A DNA stretch of 64,000 bases from Nannochloris sp. 'desiccata' (GCA_019044685.2 JAGTXX020000013.1:248001-312000), one strand, 5' to 3'. Positions 44,882 to 54,665 are shown, counted from the first letter of the stretch. Made by a program: numbers and translations. Notes: a model not told the origin generated them from the letters alone.

Positions 44882-46097
44882 TTAGGCTGCCTCTACCTCG
44901 GCCTCTGCAGCTGGTGTCATCGACATGCCCTCAGCCTCGCTTTCAGTCACCAAAAGCTGTGCTCCATACTGTTCCTGAGCTTCAATCATTGCTGCCTTGG
45001 CTTCTTCGGTATCTGCGGCATAAAGCACTTTTTCGACGGTCTTGAGCACCTGCACGGAAAATAAATTTAGAATACTAAGGCACAAAAACTTCAAGGTTTG
45101 AGATGGAATCAACATATATGCTTCAACACCAGTAGCTTGAATCACAACGTACCGGCACATCTGCCAATTCAGGGGCTTGGCAAAGGATCTCAATATCTCT
45201 CAGTTTATCAAAATAGAAGTCTCTTTCTCTTTCGGCCGCCTCGGTCTTTAATTTGAGCTCAGTAATATGTTCTTGTAATTCGGCGACCTTTGCCGTAAGC
45301 TCTGCAGAAGCAGGTGCTGCCTCTTTTACGACAGGAGCAGCTTTTCTACCTGCAGCAGGGACTCTGAGAGGGGCCTTGGCAGTGGAAGCTCCGCGAGGGG
45401 CAACAGGAGCAGGGCCACCGGCACGGCGGATGGCAGGAATAGCAGCATCGCTGTTTGAGGTGGAAGAAGCTGGGCGAGGAGCACCTTCACCCAAGGAGAA
45501 CTTCTTCCAGTCTCCAGTTTTGCAGACACTGCGACGGCCTACGGCATCGTAATCTGCAGCCACGTCCTGCCCACCAGTCACTGAATCAAAATAGCCCTTC
45601 ATGAATTGCATGAATTCATTGTTATCCTGACGTTTGCCTTTGGAAAGCTGGCTGACGTTAAAAGCGCGGTCTACATTCACCTTGTTGAAAGCTTGCTGCA
45701 ACTCTTTGTAGTTGGCAACAAACTCGTAGTCAGAACGCACGTTGAAGTCTACCTTTTTCATGTTGACACTGCCAGGATGCAGGCAGTCCATGAGCTGGCA
45801 TGCCACAGCTCCAGTGCATGTCCTGCAATTGTTATAGTGTATAGAAACAACATGGAGGGTCAGTAGGGATAAATCTATTTTCTAGCATTCTCTTCTTTTC
45901 CACATACGTGAGCTTGATTGAAGCATGAAAATGAAATCTCTTAAAGTAAATAAATATAAAAGTTAGTTAAGAAGCTGAGTGTTTCAACTTACATCCTCTA
46001 TCTTCTCAAGTTTGAGCATCAAGGTACTGTTCAGCCATCCAAGCAAAGCTGACTTCCCCATGAACATATTATCTGCCATAATCCCGCGGGTCGCCAT
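44882..46097 (-). CDS. EB1: Microtubule plus-end protein EB1
   Basis: End-binding protein that tracks growing microtubule ends. Exons: 46097-45993, 45822-45153 and 45049-44882. The N-terminal calponin-homology domain contains MGKSALLGWLNSTL, QLMDCLHPGSV and FMQFMKGYFDSVTGG; a basic Ala/Pro linker follows; then the coiled-coil EB homology domain (KLRDIEILCQAPEL). The C-terminal end is acidic but does not end in the EEY/F motif of animal EB1. The first junction is one base out of phase: KIED and TCTGAVACQ should abut, but the acceptor CAG is followed by an extra G. A 5-nt microexon or an indel could explain it (see findings). Confidence 0.88.
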
Positions 46098-46458
46098 TTT
46101 AAAAGCACTAGGTTTTCCTGACAATTGAGAATTCAAGAATTTAACGGTAAGAGATAGCTGGAGATGCTCTCGTCGGGTTGCGTCCTTGTTTTCGAGATGT
46201 ATAAAATATTCTGAATATTACCATATGATTTTTTAAACGAGAAATTTTAATAAATGTCAACAGAAGACAACAAGTTGAATTCAATTGAATTAATTGGTAG
46301 AAAAATAATGAGCCAGCCAAAAAGTTAAATTGGAGATAACGTAGCATACAATGCTGAAAATCGTCAATTCGATCTATAACTAACTTCTTCTACCCGGCAC
46401 ACTCCTACAGGCATTGTCCAAATATCGCCAGGACCTGTTTTCAATTTAGATTTCAACA
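46098..46458. promoter_or_regulatory. Divergent promoter region
   Basis: 361 bp between the starts of EB1 (-) and the carrier gene (+). AT-rich; no specific element recognised. Confidence 0.4.
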
Positions 46459-47702
46459 ATGGTGGGGTTCAGCGGCGACAAGAAGGCGCTAAAATCCGCT
46501 GAACAGCATATGCAAAAAATGGAATTTGCATCGATTGCTATAAATCTCCCTCCACGGAAGCACAAGAGACTTACTACTAAAGCATGCAGAGATGTTCCTC
46601 CAAATCAAATATTTGAGGTTGGAGCTGCTAGCACTACGCCCAAATTGAACATCGTTGCTCTAGCCACGAATCGTCCAATTGCTCTCTTTGGTTTACTCCC
46701 TCGCCCACTGGTCTTATTCTCTGCTGGCGCTATGTCTGGCGCCATTGCTAAAACAATCACAGCCCCGCTGGACAGAGTAAAAATTCTTTTGCAAGTTAAA
46801 GGTGGTTTTGAAAGTGGACTCATTGGACAGGCTGCTAGAAAAGGCAGTTTGATCCAATCTCTCATTGCAGTAGGCAAACAGGAGGGTCTTGCAGGCTATT
46901 GGAAGGGAAATTTACCTCAAGTTCTTCGTGTCGTTCTTACTCTGCTGCTCAACTCTATTCTTATGAAGTGTTTAAGCAAGCCTTTGCTGATGAAAAAGGG
47001 GATTTGTCAGTGCAGAAACGGCTCATGGCAGGTGCTGCTGCAGGCATGACTGCCACTTTGGTAAGAAAATGGGATAACTATGTTGACAAAAAGAATAAAA
47101 AAAGTTATCACTACTATGATCCATTTTCCTTGTGCAAACTTTTTACTATTGGTTATTTTTTTCTGCTTTTCTTTTAAACCTTTGCAGTTGACTCATCCTT
47201 TAGATACGCTGCGTCTCCGTCTCGCAGTGGACCCCAATTGCCACAACTTGGCTGCAGCAAGTCCGTGCATTAGCTCGCGAAGGTGGTCTTTCCGGCCTTC
47301 TACCGAGGTCTCGGCGCCTCCATGTTTGGAATTGCGCCTTATATGGCCTTGGAGCTGTCGTGCTATGATTTACTACCTAAAGAAATGCCTTCCTTTGCTC
47401 GGGGATTCTCTTCTGCATTAATTGCTACTGTCAGTTGCTATCCACTCGATACAATTCGCCGTCGTATTCAATTAGTCTCAGCCACCGCTTTGCCGGCCAG
47501 AGAGGCAATTAGAAGCATTTTACTAAATGATGGAATTAAAGGCATGTACCGTGGATTCTTACCTAATGCTATTAAGAATTTACCGAATAAAGGTGTCAAA
47601 TTAACCGTATTTGATAAAGCGAAGAAAGCGTATGCTGCTGGACAGGAGGCTTTAGATGAAGAGCGCTGTGCTGTCGGATTACCTGCCTTGGCAAAAGCAT
47701 GA
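46459..47702 (+). CDS. Thylakoid/plastid ADP-ATP carrier-like protein (TAAC type), interrupted by three frame breaks
   Basis: Mitochondrial-carrier-family protein. Exon 1 46459-47059, exon 2 47188-47702 (TATL|LTHPLDTLRLRLAV). Three carrier motifs are seen: APLDRVKILLQ, HPLDTLRLRLAV and YPLDTIRRRIQL, plus GYWKGNLPQVLRVV, FGIAPYMALEL and YRGFLPNAIKNLPN. The plant thylakoid ADP/ATP carrier has the same combination of motifs. Homology continues in three reading frames: one base appears missing at ~46936 (VV|YSAAQLYSYE), one extra at ~47238 and one extra at ~47296. Either the copy is decaying or the sequence has small errors. A ~100-residue basic N-terminus could be a plastid transit peptide. Confidence 0.8.
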
Positions 47703-48299
47703 GATTAATACAAGTTTAATTGACTATTCAAGTTTTACTCAAGGGCAAGTACTGCTAATAGCCCACATTAATACCGTTTATAACATCGAGAGCTAGCTAG
47801 TGTGCTCTCAGTACGCGTTTCTATAGGTCTCTTATCTGTATCTTTCTGTCTCACCTGACGACGCACCCCTGTTTTTTTCCATAGCTAGTATTCCCATCGC
47901 CTTTCTTTATTCTTTGATTCCTTTTATTTTGAATATTAATTTTTGCTATTTCTATCAGGATACTACAAAAGGAACGTTCCCCACCCCATCATAACTGATA
48001 TATATGCGTATTAAACCCATGTGCATTTAACGCAATCAATTAACCAGCATCTCATTGCCTTCTGTTCGTTTACAGACTTCATTTATTCTGTTTGTAAATT
48101 AAAATGAGCCAGCGCAGAATGCAATATCCTCTTTTTGCCAATTCTATAGAGAGGGGTCTAGTCAACCTGGGTACTGCACGGGCGCAACTTTGAGTGGAAG
48201 CTGCCTAGGAGATGAAAAAGGCCATAAAAGGGGCCCTCATTTGCATTTGTATGTATTATTCATTATATCTGAACCTTGTTCTACGTCTTGTGCTACAAA
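47703..48299. other. Intergenic region with a fragment of the SET-gene 3' end
   Basis: 597 bp from the carrier stop to leader-A gene 1. Positions about 48085-48160 (AGAATGCAATATCCTCTT...) repeat the 3' end of the SET-domain gene at 57.2 kb. The remainder is AT-rich with no gene. Confidence 0.5.
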
Positions 48300-49134
48300 A
48301 TGGCTCGTTTCAACGCATTAATCGCCCTTGTGGCTATCTTACTCTTCTTGAGTGCTGTTGGAAGTACGTTGAGTAATTCACTCAGTATGATAATACGCTG
48401 GAAGAATGGCTGAGTGGTTTAAGGCACTGGTTTGCTAAATCAGCGTACATTTTATGTACCATGGGTTCAAATCCCATTTCTTCCGAAGAGCTATGGAATG
48501 ATTTAAAAGACGCGTGATTTCTGAAAATAATACTCGAATATATTGGTAAAAGTCAAGTTCCAAAGCGAATACATCCTGTTTTCACGTCTATAAGTCACTC
48601 TAAGGCAATTTCTAGCGCTTCTATGCTTGATTGGGTGTTTTCTGTCATATGCATGGAATTCATTGGGTGCTTGGGCTCCAAGGCTCCCCAAAAGACATCA
48701 CGTGAACAAAATAATTTTCCTTGTTTCTTCACATTCTATGGGACTAGCTTACATGTTTAAACTTTTTTTCTTCCTTTTTGACTTATTTTATTGCAGCTAA
48801 GACCAGCTTTATCCCCCGCCGTGCTCTCAACGGTGCTGAAATTTCCAACGTACAGCCTGGCGACGTCGACGGCTTCAGGGAACTCTTAGGACGCGGTGGC
48901 AGCCGTGGCGGCAGCCGTGGCGGCGGCGGCGGTGGCGGCGGTGGCGGCAGCGAGGAGAACCCTGTAATTGTCAACTTCTCTGTGCATGTCTCTTGGTTGA
49001 TCCGTTTGTTCCGAGCTGTAACTGTGTACAAGATCCCAAAACATGTTTATGCTCTGGGCCGGATTGCATCTAAGAGAACCCCCCTTGCCTGTTCCGTCGT
49101 TCCTGCAAAACCCGTTTTTAATTTTCGAAAATGA
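48300..49134 (+). CDS. Leader-A secreted protein, gene 1 (Gly-rich, Cys-rich tail in a second frame)
   Basis: Exon 1 (48300-48363) encodes a signal peptide MARFNALIALVAILL...; exon 2 starts at 48797 (TKTSFIPRRALNG). The long frame runs through a GGSRGGSRGG/Gly10 stretch and ends at 49134. After the Gly run, the overlapping frame ending at 49073 is strikingly Cys-rich (nine Cys in ~38 residues, CNC, CAC, CNC, CLCSGPDC), like the Cys motifs of leader-A gene 2, whereas the long frame has one Cys. I think the Cys-rich frame is the true one, reached after a one-base change in the Gly-codon repeat. The signal, RR and RAL elements match the two other leader-A genes. Function unknown. Confidence 0.6.
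48400..48485 (+). tRNA. trnS-GCU: tRNA-Ser (GCT), inside the intron of leader-A gene 1
   Basis: The 86-nt segment folds as a class II tRNA. Acceptor stem GGAAGAA/TTCTTCC with discriminator G; D arm GGCTGAGTGGTTTAAGGC; anticodon arm CTGGT-TTGCTAA-ATCAG with anticodon GCT reading AGC/AGT; long variable arm GTACA..TGTAC; T arm ATGGG-TTCAAAT-CCCAT. It lies on the same strand as the host gene within its 433-nt intron. All stems pair well and it looks functional. Confidence 0.93.
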
Positions 49135-49204
49135 AGATTTTGATATGTACGCTGGTGCTTCTATTTATCATCTAGTTTATTCCATTTATTTCATTCAATC
49201 TGGC

Positions 49205-49480
49205 GTTCTTGATATGTATATGTAGAGAAGATGTTTGAGCAATGTTGCGAATATTAGTAAATTACAACAGAAGACAGGTGTGGGATGAATTTTCATAACC
49301 TGTAAACGAGCAAAGGGCAAAGAGATGCTCGTTGATTTATTTATTCCGACTGTAATCTAAAATGGGCCAAAGCAGAATGCAATATCCTCTTCTTCCCGAT
49401 TCTATACTCTAATGCTGTTTTATAATTCGCACGAGCGGTCGCAACAGCCTTTTATTAAACACTCGCCGGAAAAGCCGGCT
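49205..49480 (-). pseudogene. Fragment: last ~80 coding bases and 3' flank of the LSMT-like SET gene
   Basis: Text such as GAATGCAATATCCTCTTCTTCCCGATTCTATACTCTAATG (in part) and CACGAGCGGTC..CAACAGCC recurs at 57.07-57.35 kb, in the same orientation. The copy covers the 3' flank, stop region and the last coding bases only, so it is a 5'-truncated remnant. Confidence 0.8.
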
Positions 49481-49884
49481 TGTAGGACTGCTGTGATAGG
49501 CCGAAAGATAGGCTTAGCGCTTGCCCTAATCATGCGCTTAGCTTTAATTCTCGGTCCATTAAGGCACAGAAATCCCGAAAGAGGGGCTGTAAGTAGCGGT
49601 GGCCGCCTGCATCGGGTGTTTGCATTGAGAAGAAAGTTGGCCGAAACTTTTTTAGTGAAGCTGTTGGATCACGAAATCTTGTCTTTTCAGAAAGGCATAG
49701 TAAGAGAAATTAAATGGTTTAAGGCTTAATTAGGCTTTAGTCAATGGCTTAAAATAAAGAAATTGTAATTTCGAAAGTGGATGGTAGGCTATTGAGAAGC
49801 CCTTGTAGCCAGCAGCACTACTCCCCACTCCTCGTCGCTCAGCGATAAACTGCTTTCTAGAACTCTATATTACAGAAAGTGTCC

Positions 49885-50085
49885 ATACTTCTGCAGCTCT
49901 TTCACAGTCTACGTCTCCCAATACGAGAAGCCTTGTTCTTCGCTTGTAGGTGGAGATGAACAGCGCGGCAATGGGTGGGCGGTGCCCGCCATCGCTGTCA
50001 GGACAACTGCATCGGGTACCGTCATTCGCGAGCTTGTGTTGCTGTATTTCGGAATCATTAATTTCTTACAGAAATACAAACAGAA
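49885..50085 (+). pseudogene. Fragment of the MORN-PIP5K gene
   Basis: On the plus strand it encodes SLVGGDEQRGNGWAVPA and ELVLLYFGIINFLQKY, nearly matching SLVGGDEQRGNGWAVPA and EPVLLYFGIIDFLQKY of the PIP5K gene (minus strand, 60.27-60.43 kb). It is an inverted, internal piece with no start or downstream continuation. Confidence 0.85.
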
Positions 50086-50278
50086 AAAGGAGTAAAGCAA
50101 CTTTGAGGAAAGGAAAAAAAGATGGGGAGGGCGAGAAAGCTCTTTTTGAAGGGGCACAACCTGAGACGCGCCTTGTCTTTTGAATAGCAATTAACAGCAG
50201 CCTAAGAATCGGAGCCTTAGGCTTTTAGCATCATTGATAAAGTAAATGAGATTGGTGATTCTGGAACAGCCCTCAAGA

Positions 50279-50504
50279 CTAGCTCCAGCGGATATCCACC
50301 TTCCTCCCCCTCCTGCCCCAAGGGACATCATACCACACCATTGTACTACCCCTATAGCTTCCACTGAACTGGCCTACGGAGTTTTGACGATGATATTAAC
50401 GCCGCCCGAATCACAACTGTTCCAAACCAATTCTCCAGAAGAGCTCGCCCCAGTGTAGTATTCTGTTCGATAGCTATACACCTGCTCGCAGGCACCGTCA
50501 TCCT
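50279..50504 (-). pseudogene. Out-of-frame C-terminal domain of leader-A gene 3
   Basis: Directly after the stop of leader-A gene 3, the same strand encodes YSYRTEYYTGASSSGELVW and, after a second frame change near 50380, MVWYDVPWG. These match the C-terminal domain of leader-A gene 2 (YSYRTEYYTGASSSGHLVW, MVWYDVPWG), and a stop is found at the homologous place (50279). Gene 3 therefore once, or still, encoded this domain. Two breaks separate it: about 50520 and a net 4-base difference near 50380. Confidence 0.75.
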
Positions 50505-51385
50505 CTAAGAATCGCAGAGTGAGTCTAGAACCACGTTGACTTGACATGGTTGTTCGAACTGTTTGTTGTTCGAACTGGGCTTAGTCGAACTGGGATTAGT
50601 CGAATCTCCTTTGCAATTTGAGTAAATATAGGACCAACTTTCATCGTCATAACCAGGATACCGTTGTTCCAATTGAATCGACTCCAATTCAGTATTCTTA
50701 CAAGCGACATAAACGTCAAAAGAATAACCTGATTTTTCTGAGGTGGCATACCCTGCCGCAGTATTGACATCGAGGTCTAATGTTAACCCACCTGTGAGAA
50801 AAGCTTCCGTGGATGCAGAGCTGCCACTACTTCCCTTCTGTAACCACGCGGTCAGCAGTGCGGAATTAATATTAAGTTCAACCCGACCGGGGGGCTTGTT
50901 CACTGCTCCAAAACCAGAGCCCTGCCCTCCTGCAGGCTGACCATCAGAGCAAACATAAACTGTATCATAATTAGCAAATTTATTGAGAGCACGGCGGGGG
51001 GCAGAGCTGGTATTAGCTGCAATAAATTAATCAGAAAGAAATAGATTTTAGAAAGTTGGGTGGTCTCATAGAATGTGAAATAAGAAAAGTTATTTGTCCC
51101 GGGAAAAATATATAAATTTTTGGTTTATAACATCACTTAGAGTTTCGTTCTCGTGCTGAATTTTTGGGCGGTATGCCCAATACAATCAATTTCATTTCAA
51201 AACACCCAATCAAGCATAGAGATGCGCTAGAAGCATTCTTAACCAAGCTTCAAAGCGATTTATAGCCGCCAAAGCAGTATGTATTCGCATTGGCACTCGA
51301 GTTTTAAAATAACCAACTTACCTCCAACAGCACTCAGGAAGAGTAACGCAACCAAAAGGACGATCAATGTGTTATAACGAGCCAT
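50505..51385 (-). CDS. Leader-A secreted protein, gene 3
   Basis: Exon 1 (51385-51322) encodes the conserved leader MARYNTLIVLLVALL...; exon 2 (51016-50505) begins ANTSSAPRRALN, matching the other leader-A genes. The middle part is unrelated to them (RVELNINSALLTAW, TLDLDVNTAAGYATSEKSGYSFDVYVACKN) and ends with a Ser/Thr/Pro/Asn linker (STNPSSTKPSSNN). The frame stops at 50505, but the sequence beyond is homologous to the C-terminal domain of gene 2. The stop is thus probably caused by a frame break in CACTCTGCG. Secreted; function unknown. Phase and splice sites of the leader intron are the same as in genes 1 and 2. Confidence 0.72.
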
Positions 51386-51566
51386 AATAACGTCTTATTT
51401 AACTTTTTATTAAGAGGATCCTCAAAGTACTGGATGTGCAGTACTGGGTCTCTACAACGGACACAGTGCTGCTATCAAGCAAGTAGCTAGCAAGTAGCTT
51501 CAATCAACAATCAATAATAGAAAGGTGGCGGTAGGGTGAGGAACGTCACAAGCGCAGCCTGGCGTA

Positions 51567-52901
51567 TTAACCGACCGACCCTGGACATGTGCCCCAAACA
51601 GGTAAATTGGCAGCAATTAATGCACTCCCGGTCTTGAAGGATGAAGGTTCTGCACCAATCTCCTGGACGCACCAGGATGTAAGGTCCTGGTTGAATGCAG
51701 AGGCCTGATCAAACATGGAATTCATAAATATCACCTTGCTGGTGTCCCAACTGCCAATGTCCTGGTTGAATGCAGCGGCCCCAAAAAACATTTCAGACAT
51801 AAATGTCACCTGGCTGGTGTTCCAGCTGCCAATGGGCTGGTTGAATGCAGAGGCCTGCTCAAACATGCTATTCATAGTTGTCACCTTGCTGGTGTTCCAG
51901 CTGCCAATGGGCTGGTTGAATGCACCGGCCGAACTAAACATGGCATACATACTTGTCACCTGGCTGGTGTCCCAACTGCCAATAGGCTGATTGAATGCAG
52001 CGGCCGAACTAAACATGATATTCATACCTGTCACCTTGCTGGTGTCCCAACTGCCAATGTCCTGGTTGAATGCAGCGGCCGCCCGAAACATGTTAGCCAT
52101 AAATGTCACCCTGCTGGTGTCCCAACTGCCAATGGGCTGGTTGAATGCAGAGGCATCATAAAACATGGCATACATAGTTGTCACCTTGCTGGTGTTCCAG
52201 CTGCCAATGGGCTGGTTGAATGCAGAGGCCTGCTCAAACACTCCTGCCATACTTGTCACTTGGCTGGTGTCCCAACTGCCAATAGGCTGGTTGAATGCAG
52301 CGGCCCCAGCAAACATGAACGACATTTCTGTCACTTGGCTGGTGTCCCAACTGCCAATAGGCTGGTTGAATGCAGCGGCCGAACTAAACATTCCAGGCAT
52401 TTCTCTCACCTGGCTGGTGTCCCAACTGCCAATGTCCCCGTTGAATACAAAGGCATCAGAAAACATTCTATTCATTAGTGTCACTTGGCTGGTGTCCCAA
52501 CTGCCGATGGGCTGGTTGAATGCAGAAGCCCCATCAAACATGTTAGACATGTCTTTCACTTCGCTGGTGTCCCATCTGCCGATGGGCTGGTTGAATGCAG
52601 AGGCCCCATCAAACATGGAATTCATACTTGAGATACCGCTTGTGCACGTCGTGGCCAACAAAGATGGATTGCTGCTCACCAGTGCCCTCACATCAGCCTC
52701 GTCTCTCTTGGTGTGCTCAACACCATTCACAATGCCTTTGTCTCCCACCTGGGCCTGGGGACACAACACTGTCGCCCCGTTGCTGTTCAAATAAAACGGA
52801 GCAAGTGGTGGAGGTAGGTCATCAGTTTCAGCACCAACAGCGCTGGCTGTGGCACAAGCCACTCCTCCTAAAGCTACTAGAAAGAAGATACAAGACTTCA
52901 T
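51567..52901 (-). CDS. Secreted DUF285/BspA-like repeat protein, 13 repeats (leader B)
   Basis: Single exon, 444 aa from the ATG at 52901. The signal peptide [19 protein letters not shown] precedes a ~95-residue unique region with two Cys, then 13 near-identical 25-residue repeats of the type [23 protein letters not shown], and a Cys-containing cap ([10 protein letters not shown]). These are BspA-type leucine-rich-like repeats (DUF285), common on bacterial and protist surfaces, where they bind host or matrix proteins. The DNA is a 75-bp tandem repeat with high identity between units. Its leader and upstream DNA are an inverted copy of those of the lipocalin-like gene at 53.07 kb. Surface adhesion is inferred from the family. 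Confidence 0.9.
   Translation of the reverse strand: MKSCIFFLVALGGVACATASAVGAETDDLPPPLAPFYLNSNGATVLCPQAQVGDKGIVNGVEHTKRDEADVRALVSSNPSLLATTCTSGISSMNSMFDGASAFNQPIGRWDTSEVKDMSNMFDGASAFNQPIGSWDTSQVTLMNRMFSDAFVFNGDIGSWDTSQVREMPGMFSSAAAFNQPIGSWDTSQVTEMSFMFAGAAAFNQPIGSWDTSQVTSMAGVFEQASAFNQPIGSWNTSKVTTMYAMFYDASAFNQPIGSWDTSRVTFMANMFRAAAAFNQDIGSWDTSKVTGMNIMFSSAAAFNQPIGSWDTSQVTSMYAMFSSAGAFNQPIGSWNTSKVTTMNSMFEQASAFNQPIGSWNTSQVTFMSEMFFGAAAFNQDIGSWDTSKVIFMNSMFDQASAFNQDLTSWCVQEIGAEPSSFKTGSALIAANLPVWGTCPGSVG
51642..52616 (-). repeat. 75-bp tandem repeat array, 13 units
   Basis: Units start every 75 bases (52616, 52541, ... 51716 on the minus strand), each encoding one 25-residue DUF285 repeat. The DNA phrases CCAACTGCCAATGGGCTGG and TTGAATGCAG recur almost unchanged, pointing to recent expansion or homogenisation. 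Confidence 0.95.
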
Positions 52902-53150
52902 TGTTATTAAAATAGGTTGAATAGTATTGAACGCAGTTGTATTGGCAGACATGCGCTGAATTTGATAACCTTTGACGCCTTCGGATACTTTTTTTCTTTG
53001 GAAACTCCGAACGCGCAATTTTTTAATACAACTGCCTTTGCAGTCGATTCAGCGCAGATAACCTATTGTAATGATAATGAAGTCTTTTATCTTCTTACTA
53101 GTAGTTTTAGGAGGAGTGGCTTGTGCCACAGCCAGCGCTGTTGGTATTGA
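52835..53150. repeat. Inverted duplication of leader-B promoter and signal-peptide DNA
   Basis: CAGCGCTGGCTGTGGCACAA (52840 on) is the exact reverse complement of TTGTGCCACAGCCAGCGCTG (53121 on). Further out-of-coding matches in inverted order include AATAGGTT, GCGCTGAAT and GCAGTTGTATT on the two sides of about 52990. The two genes thus share a mirrored promoter and leader. Confidence 0.88.
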
Positions 53151-53900
53151 AACTGATAGCCTAGTCAATACAGGCAGGACCTCAAAATCTTTGATTTCAA
53201 GGCGTTCATTGAGTGAAACTACTGCCGATACCGATTCGGAAAACCACTGTCCTCCTCCTGACTTTGATAGCGTCAAGGACTTCGACTTAGCCCGCTACAT
53301 CTCAGCGCCATGGTATGTGCAGAAACAATGAATCTCATTTTGAGCCAATTCTTCTGTGTCCGCGCAGAATTCATCCCTATCGACTCTGAAAACCCATTAA
53401 ACGGCTTCATCGTAAGTAATTACGAGAATCTTGACAGAGTTAACGGACCTGTTTCTAGCACCTCGGGCACCTCCAATGTTTGTGGGCCATCGCAATGGGA
53501 CACTGGCCGGTTTGAAGCCAGCGTCGATGACCCTGGAGACCCCTCAAAACTCTATATCAGCTGTAATACAACAAATGCTTTGGGCGAAAAGTATAATAGT
53601 AGTGCGCCATACTCTGGTACTATTCCGATGTATGCTATAATACAACCCCATTGGGTGGTAGCTATTGATGAGGAGGACTACCAGTGGGCTATTGTCACAG
53701 CTGGGCGCCCTTATGAAGAATCTGGAGACGGCAAGTGTATCCCCTTAGATGCACGAATTTCTGGATTTTGGTTGTTAACTAGAGAGCCTGTAGACCCTGA
53801 ATCAAGTGCAGTGATGATGGAGGTGGCTGAAGGGTTGGGACTTGATACGGCAAAACTGGTGGACGTCCCTCAGGACGGGTGCCTTTATGAAGGTGCATAG
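53071..53900 (+). CDS. Leader-B secreted lipocalin-like protein, one frame break
   Basis: Signal peptide [19 protein letters not shown] is almost identical to that of the DUF285 gene, but the mature part is unrelated. It begins HCPPPDFDSVKDFDLARYISAPWYVQKQ, the usual N-terminal lipocalin/violaxanthin-de-epoxidase-like motif (GxWY), and continues in the next frame with MNLILSQFFCVRAEFIPI, CGPSQW, IIQPHWVVAIDEEDYQWAIV and FWLLTREP. The frame changes after QKQ at ~53331; one missing A in CAAATG restores continuity. A GT-AG intron there (55 nt) would give a stop, so it is rejected. Lipocalins bind small hydrophobic molecules; the ligand is unknown. Confidence 0.75.
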
Positions 53901-54665
53901 TTCGAAGAAAAAAAGCTTATTAAATAATTTGATACATTTAAAATATTGTTTTAATAGTCCAGGCATGCACCATGGCGGGCAAATTGCAGTAACACATGTC
54001 ACCTTGGGAGAGCCACCGAAATTGCGCCAAAAAAATTAGCTCCTTCCATTTCTCATTTTTGTCCCTGGACCCGTAATTTATGCTTTTCTACTAAATTTCG
54101 TTTTTTACTGTTTAATATATCATGATTACAACAGCATAAATACTAAGAAGAAGCATGCTGTGCACAGAGTTCTTTAAACACTCGTTGCCAATCCTCTGGT
54201 GGCTGCCCCAACCCAGGGGCAGCGGCAGTCCCTTTGTCACTTACCCTCAACTGCTACTGTTCTTCTGATTAATGGTAGAGGAGATACATCCAAAGCTTAC
54301 AAATTTACAGGCATCAAAATATATCAACTAAAAATAGCTTAAAAACATGTTTTGCTGAATATTCATTTCGTTCTCTGTACAAACATTCTTGGTCTGTTCA
54401 AAAAATAAAAGTTTATAGCAACCATTTACGTATACAAAACCCGGTGATGCGGGTACAAAGGCAGAAACACAAAATAAAAACCCGTGCATCTAAAGGTTCA
54501 ATTCTTGCTATTCTGTTTATCAAGAGCCGCCTTTAGGAGCACTGGTAATTACTCCAGGCAAAGGTTCTTCATCAGCTGCGCCACAGCGGATTCTATCTCA
54601 GCAGAAGGATTCTCCTCCTCAAAGGCAAGCGCACTGGGCGTTTTCCTTCTCTTCAGCAGCAGAAA
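53901..54665. other. Intergenic region with a fragment of the NmrA-like gene
   Basis: 765 bp. Positions about 54010-54215 copy the 3' flank and end of the NmrA-like gene; the rest is AT-rich with no gene recognised. Confidence 0.55.
54010..54215 (-). pseudogene. Fragment: 3' end of the NmrA-like gene
   Basis: GCACAGAGTTCTTTAAACA, TCGTTGCCAATCCTCTGG and TTTTGTCCCTGGA match the terminal coding part and 3' flank of the gene at 42.69-42.85 kb in the same orientation. Only the last ~90 coding bases remain. Confidence 0.82.

Larger units (their letters stand above)
49135..50278. other. Rearranged non-coding region with two gene-derived fragments
   Basis: Contains a copy of the SET-gene 3' end (49205-49480) and a fragment of the PIP5K gene (49885-50085, plus strand). 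An open frame at 49412-49729 (+) partly overlaps the SET fragment in antisense and is not called. No intact gene is seen. Confidence 0.55.

Noticed and set aside
49412..49729. 105-codon frame (+)
   Set aside because: Overlaps the antisense SET-gene fragment and has no conserved content.
51715..52794. Long frames opposite the DUF285 repeats
   Set aside because: They arise because the 75-bp repeat is open in several frames; composition is repetitive and only the minus-strand frame matches a protein family.
53285..53370. 55-nt GTATGT...CGCAG intron in the lipocalin-like gene
   Set aside because: Splicing it would create an immediate stop and delete the conserved WYVQ and FCVxAE segments.
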